Assembly (NCBI GenBank): GCA_002633025.1
Contig: NMRB01000042.1
Coordinates: forward strand, 318,085 to 382,084
Length of the DNA stretch: 64,000 bases
Direction: 5' to 3'
DNA from: Notospermus geniculatus
Lineage: Eukaryota; Nemertea; Pilidiophora; Heteronemertea; Lineidae
The stretch's first letter is position 1, and each line of letters begins with the position of its first letter. The notes below the pieces were generated by a model. It had not been told where the DNA came from and did no database searches. It worked only from the letters and a program-made list of their open reading frames with translations. Positions 12,601 to 27,600 of this stretch are shown piece after piece. The position numbers and the translations under genes were made by a program.

Positions 12601-15600
12601 CATGAATAACACTGCTGTGACACTGACAAAGAAGCTGACATTGACCACCACATGATGATGGACTTCATATTCATACATGTTTACAGCATAATGGTGCATT
12701 GTTGCAAGCGTGGCCATTTCCTCACAAATAGCTGCCAAAATTTCAGCCGACAACAAATGGCTGCTATAGAAAATCACCGGACCCTTGTGATGGTCGCAAT
12801 GATTAGGAGTCCCGACTGACCATTTTGCTGTCTATTGGTGCATCCCAAGACACAATCTCACTGATTTATACAGATCTGAATCAGATAAGCCACTGAAGAA
12901 AGGCCACTTGATAAATGGACACAGGTGAGCCCACTTAAAGACGTTGAACTTTCTGATAAGACTCAGGAGACTGCAATCCTGAGTAATGGTTTTATATCAT
13001 CCATTTTCCTCTTGAAATATGACACAAGTTGACAAGTCATTTGATAAGATCTGACAGTCATCAGCCAGAAAATCTGGTCATGGCCGGCTTTAGCTACCAG
13101 GGCCCAGTTGCACAAAGAATCTTAAGTCTAAGAAAAAACTTAAGTCTGAAATGAAGCTATCTGATTTGCTGAAACCTGGTCACATGATGAATTAAGTCAA
13201 ACTTTAGACTTAAGATTCTTTGTGAAACTGGGCCCTGCACTTGAAGCATCAAAAGGATGATCCACAAAGGTGATGCTGTTCAGACAATCCGCTACTTCTC
13301 ACTGAGATGTATAACACCCCCTCCCCCCCAAAAAAGCTCCATGCAAGTCAAAACCAAAGTTGCCCCAGTAGGTTGCTGTCCTGTACCAAATCATGAACTG
13401 GTTTCAACCACCTGCCATAGCATGGGAACAGACAGACGTAACTTCAGTCACATATTATACTTAAGAAATGTCCCTTCAAGTGTTTTGTAAGAGGAATTCA
13501 ATTAACAAAAGCTGAAGGTATGAAATGCTCTTGAGAATTTCAATGGAGTTTTTGAAGAAAAAAAGAGCTGCTGAACTATGAGTGGAACCGTCAAGTAATC
13601 AGCAGCAGCAGTTGTATAGATGACAGTTTAGCAGAAAATATATGTGTAAAGTATTGAAAAGCCCACTGTTCAAGTTGTGTACATGGGACAAATTGTAAGA
13701 GATGTCAATGAGCAATGGGATCAAATTGCAACAACAAAATTGAGCTTCCTGGACGTTTCAGTGGGGAGTCCATTTTCTCTTGACCAGTTCATCAAAAAAG
13801 CAGACATATGGCATTCAGTTGTTGATGATACCACCCCAGTGATTTACTGGCCTGATACAGGTCCAGGAGGCAATTTGAGGCTGGTTACTTCAAGTACTTG
13901 GTTGACTTCCTCAACATGGAATATTTTCATAGTCACAGATCTCCTCCTACTCAGGAAAGAGCCCATCGAAACTACTGAGCAATGTGGCATTTTTTTGATC
14001 CAGCAACAGTGCAAAATCAACTAATCCTTTGAAAGAATGGTATTTGGATTGCACCTCATTACTTGGCTAGTATTACTTAGCAAAGCAGATGCATGTTTTT
14101 GTAATGCTGCAGTCTGCCTGTCTGACAAACATTCCTTCAACATGTTCAATAGTGAGGCATCCTGTGATCCCACCCATATACTCCTCAAAAGAAGGCTCTG
14201 AAGGAGTAGACTGAGGGGGGATGCCAAAATATTGGCAGACAAGGTTATGATAGGAGGTGACGTTTTTCTTCAAAATCAACAGAACCTGATAAAGATGTGA
14301 CGATCACACTCATCTGAATTTTCATCATCATCATCATAGTAGCATCATGTCCCGGTTGGGACTTTGCCGTTATTTTATATTCCCATTACTTAGCAGCATG
14401 TTATGAGCAATAGACTGGCGGTTGCCACATTTGTGGGATGTTGGTGCTATGGACTTGGTTTCAACTTGTTTTCTGTTTGAATTTCTGTCATGGTCATTGG
14501 GCAACACCCTGTCAAAAAGCAGTTAAACAGGCAGGTTATACACGGAATTGAAAACCACGAATTTCTTTGTAATCAAGTGAAAACACACTTAACTAGAATG
14601 ATAAGCAGTAATGTGTAAAGTATTGAAAAGCCCACTGTTCAAGTTGTGTACATGGGACAAATTGTAAGAGATGTCAATGAGCAATGGGATCAAATTGCAA
14701 CCCAAAAATTGAGCTTCCAGGACTTTTCGGTGGGGAGTCCATTTTGTCTTGACCAGTTCATCAAAAACGCAGACATATATTATGGCATTCAGTTGTTGAT
14801 GATACCACCCCAGTGATTTACTGGCCTGATACAGGTCCAGGAGGCAATTTGAGGCTGGTTACTTCAAGTTAAAGTACTTGGTTGACTTCCTCAACATGGA
14901 ATATTTTCATAGCTACAGATCTCCTCCTACTCAGGAAAGAGCCCATCCAAACTACTGAGAGCATATGTGGCATTTTTTGATCCAGCAACACTGCAAAATC
15001 AACTAATCCTTTGAAAGAATGGTATTTGGATTGCACCTCATTACTTGGCTAGTATTACTTAGCAAAGCAGATGCATGTTTTTGTAATGCTGCAGTCTGCC
15101 TGTCTGACAAACATTCCTTCAACATGTTCAATAGTGAGGCATCCTGTGATCCCACCCATATACTACTCAAAAGAAGGCTCTGAAGGAGTAGACTGAGGGG
15201 GCAGGGATGCCAAAATATTGGCAGACAAGGTTATGATAGGAGGTGACGTTTTTCTTCAAAATCAACAGAACCTGATAAAGATGTGACGATCACACTCCAC
15301 TCTGAATTTTCATGTTATGAGTAATAGACTGGCGGTTGCCACATTTGTGGGATGTTGGTGCTGTGGACTTGGTTTCAATTTGTTTTCTGTTTGAATTTCC
15401 GTCATGGTCATTGGGCAACACCCTGTCAAAAAGCAGTTAAACAGGCAGGTTATACACGGAATTGAAAACCACGAATTTCTTTGTAATCAAGTGAAAACAC
15501 ACTTAACTAGAATGATAAGCAGTTAATAAAAATGACAATGGTTTATAGGACAGGTTGGAGACAGTCCACGGTAACAGTGGTGAGCAAGTATAAAAGTCCA

Positions 15601-18600
15601 TAAAGAAATCACTGGAGGATGATACTGGTCCTCTGAGGCGAAGCGGACAATCAAGACGGAATCGCGTGGGATGACCGATCTCATAAAAATTTGAATGCAC
15701 TTGCTCTCCAGATAGTTACCCCATGCTTAATTTCGTGCAAACTTGAGTGATTTTATGGGCCAGGTCCACTTGATATGCCTAAACAGATCTCGAGTTATGC
15801 TAAGCTACTTGGAAGTTCTCCCTGCAGAAAGCAATGAAAATGCCTTGTAACCCCCACACCATCATGAACTTCAGATGAATGTGAAAATCCAGATGATTTC
15901 ATCAAATAAACTGGAAGACATCAAGCAAAGAATGAACCATGAAATTGTTAATGCTGAATTCTTATTTTCAGTCCCTTTTTTCTGCAGGTCGAAGGTAGCC
16001 ATTCCAACAAAGATCTGCCCGAGGGAAACCAGCAAACATTTGATATCAAACGAAATCCATCTTAAAGCTATCCATGCAGGAGTCACCTTACTGAGGGAAC
16101 CTTTCATTCAGAGACCAAGGAACCTTACAAATTACCCCCTTTCAAATATCCATAATGACCATGCTTTTTGACATCTTGGCTAAAATTAGGCGTTTCAACC
16201 AACATGATGAAGCTGTGTTGAGGGATGAAAGCTTTGCCTACATTGCAGTCAACTGAGTGGAAATCATGCGGCTCTTTTGGCTCTGTTTACATCAAAGGAG
16301 TTCAAGGGACCACAAATCCTACAAATTTGAGTGCACTTCTTTTTCAACAACATCCAAGAGTCCCGGGTTCATTGAATATCCGTTTGGAGTTCAGCAGCTT
16401 ACTACAGGCATGATTACATAAAATGAATTCAGTCGTGAAGGATGAAAATATTGCAGCACTTGAACTTCTCACATCATGCTGTGAGGTTGAAACAACTGAA
16501 AAATGTTTAAAAAATACAACCAAAACTGTTGTTTCTTCAGATTCAAGAATTAGGCCCCTCCTCTCCGAAGTATCTAAACGGAAGTTGGACCATCTGCTGA
16601 TCCCTTCATGAAAGGAAAACACATGTTGTTGCCCTTTATCATCCACAAAGGCTTACACATGGGTTCTCTTTTACGTGAAATTGAAAGGGTCTCCTGCAGG
16701 GATGGCATATTGTTGCTGCAGTACTCAGTGAACTCTGAATGGAGCCAAAGGACACTCTTGCATGGGAAATATTTTTCACTGAAAAGGTTCTCAAGAAGAG
16801 GGACTAGAGCCCACAGACGTAGAGCACACTACTGTAGCAACGCAGGAACCTTTAGCAGTGATGACATATTATGACAGCATAAAGGACCACAGCTCAACAC
16901 ACATCTCGAAGTCATTGGCATCCCCAAATTACCTGGATGCTGATCAGTGTAGGCTATAAGTTTCTGGATAAGCATTATCTTCGTTACCATACATGTATAA
17001 AGCAGAATATAAAACTCTATGGCGGTTGTTTGTCATAGCTGTTGAAAAGACAGAAGGTCTGACCAGTATCCTGGACAAACTGTCAGGAAAATGTGTCACA
17101 AATATATATAAATCTGGACAATGTTTGCACATCAGAGATTGTTGAAGTACCTCTCACCATTCCCATTGTATGTACTTAGGTTGTACAGTACAGTGTTGTG
17201 AATGCAACGGGTGGTGTCAACATCTTCCATGGCCAGAAAACCCAGTGTTCCTTAGAAATTTGAGCACAGTATGCTTCCTCAGCCTGTCAACAGGTCTATC
17301 ATGACAGGTATCTCAAAATGTCATAAGCTGTGGCCTGTATTCAATTTTGTTTAGGATGGTAGTTATATCAAATAAAACCTTTATGTCCCATCTGAATTGG
17401 ATGAATTGCACGCAGAATATTTTTAAATACACTGGGAGTAACCTGGGAGACACTTTGTGGAAATGAATTATTCCAAAATGTCTAAAGTACAACATGAAAA
17501 TAGTGAGATGAGCATTCATAGAAATTTGTATAATACCAATTATGTTGGCAAGCAATCGTCAAAATTTAGTTGTCTGAAGAATGTCATATTCCATCTCTCA
17601 TGAGCCTTTTTATCAAAATTTCTGAATGGTTCTCTTTGTACTGGCAATGGCCGCCATCAATGACAGATAAAAAGCAACACAGAACTTTAGAAAAATGTCA
17701 AATATTCATAGTTCCATTCAAGTTGAAAGGATTTTTAGAACAGTACAGAGATGTCAGCAGTGAAACTATCACCTTTGAGAATTACATTATTGTGCACAGC
17801 AGGCTAGTGCCAGGACGAGATTGGTGCCCATGGATGTTGGTTTAATTGGCCAAGAATTTCCGCTGTTGCTATGGGCTCTACAATAGCAACAAGTATGTCT
17901 AACCCTATTACATGAGACAGATATGCAACATCGTGTACCCAGAGCAACCAAATATCTAATAAATGTTGACTCAATGTGGGGAATTTGTTTTCTTAGTTAA
18001 GTCGTATCTCTTACTTCTGGCCTGTTCGCTGCAGGCAGCCATAGTATGATACATCAATACTCCTGGGACCAACCAGCATCAATAAGAGAACTGCCAAGTT
18101 CAATTTTGTTTTGCATCTGAAGCAGAAACAGGTCTCCATCATGCCACAGGGACCAAGACATGTTTAATGAGAGTAATTGACATATAATTGGCTCATTCAT
18201 CCAATAATTTGGCTTTCCAACCCCATGGTTCCAGATAACGTATGCAAGAATGCCATTCCAGCTCGATTTCTCTTTAAGCCCTTCATCACCCCCCATGAAA
18301 ATGCAAATTGAAAACTTTATAATTGATGCAGAAAGAAAGATTAGCATAAGCTTTTAATGGACACAAAATTAACCATTTAACACTTCAACAATACTCCTAA
18401 GCGGTGAATTATAAACGAAGTCATAAATTATGGAATTGAGACCTCATTAGAGAAAACTCACAGCCGAAAGCGGCCATTAAGGCTTTATTTTGTTAACACA
18501 ATACCTGGCCGGGTCATGGGAAATGTTAGCTGATGTTGCTGCTGTGTAATGTAACAATAAAGTAACAATGAAACAAGTAATAAGTGATGACATGAGGCAA

Positions 18601-21600
18601 TATCTGTGATAAGATTCCAAGGAATTGGCGGAGGAAAATCGCTGGAATTCAATACCAAGAGATAACCTATCATATTTAGGGTGAAGCTGTTAACCTTCTT
18701 TACTTAACTTATTTGGATAAGGCCATATATTACAGGGCAGAACTTTATTGATGACAAGCAGAGGAGAACAAAGAAAACAACCTGTTGTGACCAAAAAAGA
18801 AAAACCCATCTACTGCTGTCTTATCTATCATGAGTTATGTTACTTTGAATATTTAGGGCACATTGGTGCACAAAACCAATCCTTTGTTTCAGCCAAATGG
18901 GGTTCAGTCATAATCTCAAGCACATCAAGACTCCTACATACAGACTGTGTGCATAGATGCATACATGTATGAACACACAGAGTAACAACCTGATCATAAA
19001 AACACCACAGTCAGAGATTATATTGGTCTTTATGACGTCTGCTTTCTTCCTCTGCCGGAGGCAATTGTTCATCTTAGCAACAAACCAAACAGCAGGCTAA
19101 AGAATTGACATATTGTTGTTCAAAAGAAAATGTAAATGCCTGTATAACTTAATAACACATTTTCCCATTGTTTATAACATCAACCACCATAGCATCCTTG
19201 ACAACGGCATCATGTGAATCTTCGACTTCACTTTTTATAGGAAGTCAAGTGACTTCACATTCCTTCACACCTGGTTCCGCATTATCTTCAATTTGAAGAA
19301 ACTATCCTCTTACAATATTTCTCCCATCTCAATGTTGTGTGCTTTGTTGCACCAATTTTGTGAAAAGTACAAACATCCTCTGACTGGTCAGACCACCTTA
19401 CATGATCATTACCACTCCTGGGGTAAACTTGCCAAAGCCCTGCCAACTGTCGTTTTTAAGCAACAACCTGCCATAAAGTTCTGTCCATAAGATTGAAATG
19501 GGGTGGAACAAAGCACAAAGGAATTCAGAATTTTTTACCACCAAATCAAAAATATAACTTCTCATCACCAGGGTGGGAAAAAATGTTGTAGGTCTGCAGA
19601 CAATCGACCACAACTGAAGCAATGTACTGTAATTATGCATTGCATTGTGTGAGTATATCAATTTCTGGTGTTGTTTTGGGCATGACAGAAGACACCCCGC
19701 CAAACATGAATCCAATATCCCAACAGGCAATTTACCAATTTTCCAATTTTCTCTCCTAATTCTCTAATTTGTTGATGTTAAGTCAACACAGATGAATATT
19801 TTAGAGAGTTGGTTTTTCCAAGGGAAAAGAACATGCCAACTATGAAAAATTAAAAATGAGGTTTTCTTTTAGTTTGGCCTATTTTTCCATCATTTAGTAA
19901 TTATTGACTCATGTATATAATGTATATTTCAGCGGCTGATCAAACGCAGAGTGATGGCATCGAGATTTTCCGTGCATTTTCTGAGCACTCATCTTCCCAT
20001 TGAGAAGGAGATTTACCGCCAAACGACGACTGCAGACAGATTTACTCAAATGAAAACAAGATCTGGGGCTCACATTTAAGGAAAATGGATGAACTTATCT
20101 TTCAAAGGTTTCATCCAGAATATGAAAGCTTTCAAACCAATCAGATGATGACTTCTGTTTGTGCCCCACAGACATGACAAGTTCACAACCCATTGTCCTG
20201 GACATGAGTGTCCAGCTGGAGGCATTTGGAGGGATGCTGTCTCAACTAAATATAGCATCTGTGATTGAAATGTGAAGGTTCTGCAAATACTCATCATTTG
20301 AAAGGTTACAACTTGATCTCTTTAGGAAATACTGGAGATAAAAGTGCTATAACCACATTTCATGGTATTGTTTGCTGACATCACCCCTGGATGACCAAGA
20401 GCTAACAGAGATGACCACCAGTTGATCCTCTGATTCACCCCTGGTAAGACCACCATGCGATGACCACCAGTTGTTGCAGGCATTCCAACAGACAACAACC
20501 ATAATGCTCACCTACATTTTAAAAGGTGACAGAGTAGGAAGTTCATCATCTCTCAGCAGCAGCAGCAGCAGCAAGTTCCTCACTCTGGTTTCAGTTTGTG
20601 ACGGCGGGTGAATGTCTCCAGCCAAGTCCCAAAAAATCTCAGACATATCATGTAAGCTTTGTGTCTACTTCATTATTTTTCATTCAGGTTTATTGAACAC
20701 AAACACTCTGGACTGGTAAAAACTTTGCTACCATAGTTCGCGCCAGACAAAAGGTGGTCGCCCAGACAAACAGCAAATACTCTTTCCTCATTAGGGTCTG
20801 TTTCCCTCGAGGTTGGCGTGTGGCATCATGCCACCCCCAGGCCATGACACTGTGGCAATCCACCCAACAATGGGGGTTAAAAGGAATCTGATGCATCAGT
20901 CCTCAGGCAGTGTGGCAGGTCAGGGTGCCAACACGAGGCGCACCCTGCAAGGCATGTTCGTGACATCACGACAAGTTCAGCGATGTCAAAATGACAAAGC
21001 GTCTTCCCTTGTTTTCAAATCACTTTGACAATTGTTTTCCTTATCAAAAAAGAATCTGTGAAAAAGAGCGTGAGAATAGTTATGTTTTTGCTCTTTTACA
21101 AGCCAATATTGCCCCATTTTCAGAGGTTCATATCAGTGGAGAACCCACAGACAGACTGTACTTGGACGACACTAGAGGCATTTAGAATATTTGCGCAGTG
21201 GTCACAGGCTTGGTAATATTTGAAAGATACAGATTATTTTTGTCTTTTGACCATAGTAACAGAAGTCAGCATCCAATGAAAAGAAATATTCTTCAAATGC
21301 CAATGAAATAAGTATAACATTCCACTTGTTTGTAAGTTAATGGTGACAATCCTTTGTCAGCTAAGTATCTTTTTTCAGGTGGAGGGCAACATTTCCATGA
21401 AGCAGTCACACTTAAAGCTACTCCCCAACTTTGTCTACAGTACTTGAGACAAAACACGAATTGTATCTTTCAATCTCAAAATAGCATCACTGACTTGACG
21501 ACAATTTAATTTGAAAATTTAAATGAGATGGTGGGAAAGAAACAAAACCGTTTTTTAAGAGGCAAACTTGATTTTATAATTCCCGCTGCTATTCTGCGTG

Positions 21601-24600
21601 ATGTATTGACTGGCGTACTTCAGTTCAGGAAAGGTTCCTGATTGGCTACGTCTATTAGTGAAGTAGTCGAGCAACCTCATTCCCACAGTCCTACAAGAGA
21701 CAAGCAAACAAGGGGGCATATTTGACACTAAGAGAAGTAGGCCTAGTAGTGTAACCATTTTGGTTTCGGCAGATGAGGTCAAAATGTCCCCACAACCGCC
21801 ACGTGAACGTATTTTGTGATATTCAGATTGTCCCCATTGTCAGGAGCACACCAGTCACACCAGGTATAAATGGTAATAAACAAATAGAATCAAGCGATCA
21901 GATGACCAGGATGACAAGCGACTATAAAGGAGCATTTTTTGGTGAGACACTTGTCAACATCATCTTGGACACTCCACAAAGGCCAGGGGAAGCACCTGTC
22001 AAAATCATCTAAAAGGCTAAAAGCCACTAAGTGATAACGACAGGAATGTAGGCTACTCCCACCAACGGTAGCAACAACTAGCAAGACAGGACACAATAGG
22101 TTAGGAAATGAAGAACAGGCGGAATACAGGACCAGATGAGTTCACCACTGCAGCTTTCCAGACAAGAAACGAATGACATTTTTTGCTCACTCTGCCAAAA
22201 TGGAGGAGACAGATTGCTGGTTGCAGTGGACTTTGCTTTGTAACCGAGCCAGGGTAGACATGATAAATAGGAATCAAAATGGCAGCTACTTGACCTTGCG
22301 TCCTAGAGGAGATTGATGAAAGTTTCTACACAATACCTCTGCAAATATCCTTTATGGAAAGCTAAGTTAAAATGGTCATTACCTCTACCTGTCATTCTTA
22401 TTTTGGTTGATTTATCAAATATGGCATGACCCAGTCATGGCACTCTGTTGGGCCACAACGGAATACTTATCACCATGGCTGGAACCATCAGAGGCAAAAT
22501 GAAAGCTTACCAAAATCACTAGAGCAGACTTTTTCTAAAATTTCTGTATTTGAACACGGCTGGCATTCTGAAATGATAAAAGTAGAAAATATTATCGGTA
22601 ATGAAGAAATGAAATAGAACTGAAATATCAAACTTTGATTATTTTGTAATTGTGATATGTGACAATGATCAGTAGGGCTAATACACAAAATACACATAAT
22701 GAGCATTTGACACCCCATTCCATGAATTATCAAAGGGGATAAGCAGGGATTATAGGATGAAACTTTTAAACTACAATGGTTACAATGGTGAAAACTGCTT
22801 GAAACTTCTAATACCGGTACTTTTTGTTCAACAAGAGAGGCGATCTTATACCGGTACCAATGTTACAGAAAACTTCCAGATACAGTATCACAGACATGAC
22901 TTCACCGTAGACAAGGTGTAATCATTTTCTCATTCTGGAAATGTCCATCTGAAATAATTTCACGAATAGCCTAACAAGGATCTTTCTTTTGGTGTAAAAT
23001 TTCATTAACTTCACAATGTAGAGAACAACTGGAAGATTAATGAGACAGAATGACATGTGTGGGAACCAGTGGAACCCAGTAATTACTTATACAAGGCATA
23101 CCGAGTCCCATGGCAGCAATTTGGTCACAAGTTTCAGCACGAAGACCCTCGAGATAATAAATGGATTAGGAACAAGAATAATTGCACCACTATTGTCCAG
23201 ATTGCTATAATTATCAGAAATATTCCTCCCAAGGTCCTATGAGATATCCCCGCCCCAAATGTGAACAACTCACGAGTCTCAATGGTCTATTTGACTTGTA
23301 ATGATGAGATTTTGGCACCTAATAATCAGGGAGAAATGTGACAATGACCAATATGAGGAGGGGTACAGTTCGTTTCACCATAAGATTAACATGAAACTAA
23401 TGTGAAGCCTGGATGATGATGTACACATGACTTGCTCAAGCGATGGTGAGACCACCTTGAGGTGGCACGGAGGTTCATCATTCACCATGTGTCATGACAA
23501 TGCACGGAGGAGTTCCCTGGACACGGACATTGTTCGTCCATATGAAGGCACATTGGCAACGTAGAGATTGAGGCTGAGGGAAGGCACAGGGAAAGAGACG
23601 CTCCCATGACAGCCTGTGTGGTGGTTAGAGGTACACTGTGAACAACAGGAACCAATCGAGAGACTACTAAAAATCTGTGCTGCAAACGAAGGGTTAATGT
23701 GAAGGAGTCCAGGGTGAAACACAAAACTGTTCCCAGACATGTACTTAGAAAAAAGTTAATCTATCACATCAGTTGACTAATACTATTGTATTATTATAAT
23801 ATTTATTTCCAGGCAGCAATGGCAAAAGTTGTGTTTTTGCTGGATAATCCCCAAGAATGATTTTATTTTTGTTGACAAGCAGCTATTGAACTTTAAAGCA
23901 TCATAATACACTGTATGTGGTAGGGTATTATAGAAGAAAAGCTACGTGCTAAACTCCTTTTTTAAGCAGGAAAACATTAGTCTCTGCACATATTTATCCC
24001 TTTAGCCCCCTCCTCCCCCCCCCCACGTAGGAATTAACGGCCACATGTAGGGTATCAACAACATAGAACTCCAAACTGCGAAATTCGTTGTGTGACCAAC
24101 AAGGGCCAAAAAGTATATAATCCTTGGGTAATGGTGACATTCAGAATAACATGAAATAACAAAAGAGCAGATGTTTCAGCCCTTTTGTATGCATTATACA
24201 CAGTTCAGCATCTTAGCTGGGGCAAGTAATTATTTCCAATGCAGTATTAATTGTGAAACATTATTCAATCATATCAAAAATATTTTTGATCATATTCAGT
24301 CCCGCATTTATACACATCTTTCAACCTTAGTAGAGCAAGGGACACGCATGCAATTCCACCTTGCCCAAACCAATCCAATAATCTGCAGGAGGTGAATTCA
24401 GGTTCATCGAGAAATTCCTTCAATCCCCTAAAAAGAGTCCTAAGGAGAGAGGGTGGACTCCTTAGGGCACCAAGGGGTTTTAAAAGGGTTATAATTTGAT
24501 TGTACTCAAAGATGGTTGCACAATCGCACCTGGTAACAAAGCCCTGTCTGGTGTCCTTTGATTGAACTTTTTTCTGACCCAATCCTCCAACTCTGCCTGA

Positions 24601-27600
24601 AGTCTGTCCCATTGTTCACGATAAACTATGCAAACAGAGATTGAGGGGACATCCCGGGTAGAAAAACTATCTATTAGAGGGTAGACTGAATCCTGACCAA
24701 GTGTACTGAAGCACTCCTGATGTAACATGAACAATTTGTCTGATTTGTCATCCAGGATATGTTGTGATTTGGTGAAGTGGAAAATGGCTCATCATTAGAC
24801 CATACCCAGGGGAGCCAAAAATTACTGACAAGATGACCAGTGGCCCACCATATATGTTGAGTGACATGACAGGCACATTGCTCCCTGGCATGTAGTTGTT
24901 TGGGCATGTAGTTGTTTGGACCAGGAGAGATAGCAGCCATCAGTTTAATTGAATGTGCAATGCAAGTGCAAATGGCATTCGATTGTAAGACATATTTGCC
25001 AGAAAACGGCGGAAGACTTGAACCACACTCCACTCACCAAGTACTCTCATACTGCAGTAATGGAATGTTTGGCACAAAAAAGAAAGGAAAGTGTGCCAGA
25101 CTAAGTGCCTAAGTTTAAGTGGATCGTTGAACAGGTCACGAAAATAACTAAACATTCAAAAATGTCCTATATAGGCAGACAAATTTTACTTCCATATAAT
25201 TTAATCACAAGCCAGACGAACAACAAAAGTAACCATTTCCATTCCAGTTGCAGCATCTTAAAAAAAAGACTACAGCAGTGTTGTATGGTCTGCTGACTTC
25301 CATTTTTTAATTCCAGTTACCAAGAACAGAAGTCACACGACACAGCCCTACTGACAGACAGTTCCTGCAAAATGCAGAAGAGAAGATTTCGCTTGAAGTA
25401 GACTCCGTCTCCACTACCACCTGCAGAAAAAAAGATGGAAAGATAGATCCTTGGTGCAATTACACAGGCCTACAGGAAGAATATAGATGGATGGATTTCA
25501 CTCTCTGTGCAAGAGCTGGATGGATTTAGACAGCCTCATGGACAGCATCTCAGTGGCAGGACTTTCATCATTACCTCACCAGATATTCCCCGGGAGCCTT
25601 ATTGAGGATGTTGAAATGTTTCCTGTTCATAGTAGGGAATTTCCTTTCTGAGAAAATGAGTCAGAAGGAAGGCGATACAGGGACACTTTGCATATTTATG
25701 ATGACATTCAGGTGTATGTCCACAGTAGGAATGTTTCATTCCAGCTCATCAGCAGCCACTTTCTTTCAAGTGCACAGCTGTAAATCTGGGACAGACCAGC
25801 ACCAGCGACCTGTTGCACCAAAAGTAGCAAGCAAAATTAATCATTGTGACGGTAAATCAGCATCTATCCCTGGATAATGGGTAGGTATCATCCCATGCTC
25901 CCAAGTCAAACGAACAAGAAAAACGTCTAAAAATGAACTCCTTCACTTGTGCTATTGAGAGTGATGATTGTCTTGGTCATGTCTCCTGAATGCAGGTGCA
26001 CAGTTCAACACCAAAAAAACACCCAGGTTGCTGGGAGCTACTGAATCTTATCGCACCAGCACGATCATGATAGTGCATAAATTACGCCAGGATGAATGGA
26101 CCTGATGTAAGATTGGAATCATTTTGTAAACTTGTTACTATTCATCTCACCGACACTAGACCATCCAACTTCAAATAAGAGTGCCAGTTTCTGAAGTGGT
26201 AAAGCGATAAATGCGTTAAATTCAGATTTCTGTCCATTGGAGATGTGCCACGAAGATAATGGCTGACAAGATGAATTTACCACGAGCATGATAATGTACA
26301 ATGGTACTTGGACGAGGTATAAAGAATAAGAGGCAACCTCAGCACATCCGAGTGTAAATGCATTCAATCATTTCAGCCAAACCGTCACCAGGAAAATTCC
26401 TTTAGTTTGTTACCAATGTGATGCATAGTACAACATGTACTATGTTCTCATTTGTCATAGGTTCTGTGAGTGATTAGCTTATGTGTGTCACAAACTTAGA
26501 AGTCTTTCTACAGACACAATGGAACCATATCACAGGCACATGAATCTAATATGAAAGAAAGAAAATTCTGTGGCCAAGAGACATCAGATCATTGATCATT
26601 CTGAAGCAAATCTTAGATGTATCAAATTTCCCAACCTACAAAGTCAAACTGACTGCCCCATCCCGAAATAGGCTGACAATGGACATCAGGAGAGGCATAC
26701 GGTCCCAAATCTAATCTGGTAACTGAACACATGTAAATCAGATCAAACCACAATGAGAAGGGACAATAAGAGCCCTCCCTTTTTGGATGTTCCTGTTGAC
26801 TGGGGGGTTACTGAATGTAACCATCATGTTGTGGCACAAATCGTGACATCCCACAAGACACCCCATGGATATTTAACATAATCGAACATCAGTCCTTTTA
26901 TTGGCTCATCTCACTTTAGAGCGGTTATAGAAGATTGTGGCTCCACAATTTGTCTGCTTCAATGATGAGGGCTAGTCACGAAATCTCCAAAGAGAAGATA
27001 ACTGTTGCATTTTGGTGTCAGAATCTTCTGGACAATGTACTGACAAACTCCTGCAATTATTGCAAAACTACAGTTTGATTAGCTCTTGTCCACCTGAAAC
27101 CAAGTGATAAGAAAAGGGTCTTTCTTTTGATACCCTAATACAGGGCATCAGACAGGAAGATGTCACCAAGTGTCCAGTTAGAATCAATAAGGGCCAAATT
27201 AGGAAAGCAGCAGAAAGAAAGAAGATCGAGCCATCAGTGACCAATATAGAAAGAGGGACTCATCTTCTTTTACAGGCTGAAGATGATGACAGATGTCGTG
27301 AAAAATTACAAAGCACATGCAGTGGTTATGTTGACGAGGGTTTAAGATGGGTATCTTTAGACCGGGCGCCTTTGGAATGTTATCCTAGTGCATCATCTAA
27401 TTATTCAAGGAGAGTAAGCACGAAGCAAAAACGCTGACCCATGTCGTTGTTCATCAGAATTCATTCTGAGACAACCAGATTGTGAATAATGTAGTTATTC
27501 AGCAATAAACATCTAAGATGCAGAGCATTTTGCTACATACTTCACAAGTATCTCTGGCAGAAACTGCTAAAGGCAAAGTATTATGTTATCAGTTCTATGC

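Larger units (their letters stand above)
9607..22510. other. Meteorin intron 3 (12.9 kb), no recognised gene
   Basis: I found no coding sequence with family similarity or good splice sites in this stretch. It contains a palindromic element (13098-13237), a 0.9-kb tandem duplication (13641-15523) and a short CAG microsatellite near 20560. Open frames up to about 136 codons occur on both strands, but they look like chance frames. Confidence 0.6.

Noticed and set aside
13677-14024. 115-codon plus-strand open frame in the tandem duplication
   Set aside because: The duplicate copy breaks the frame by indels, and I recognise no family or splice context.
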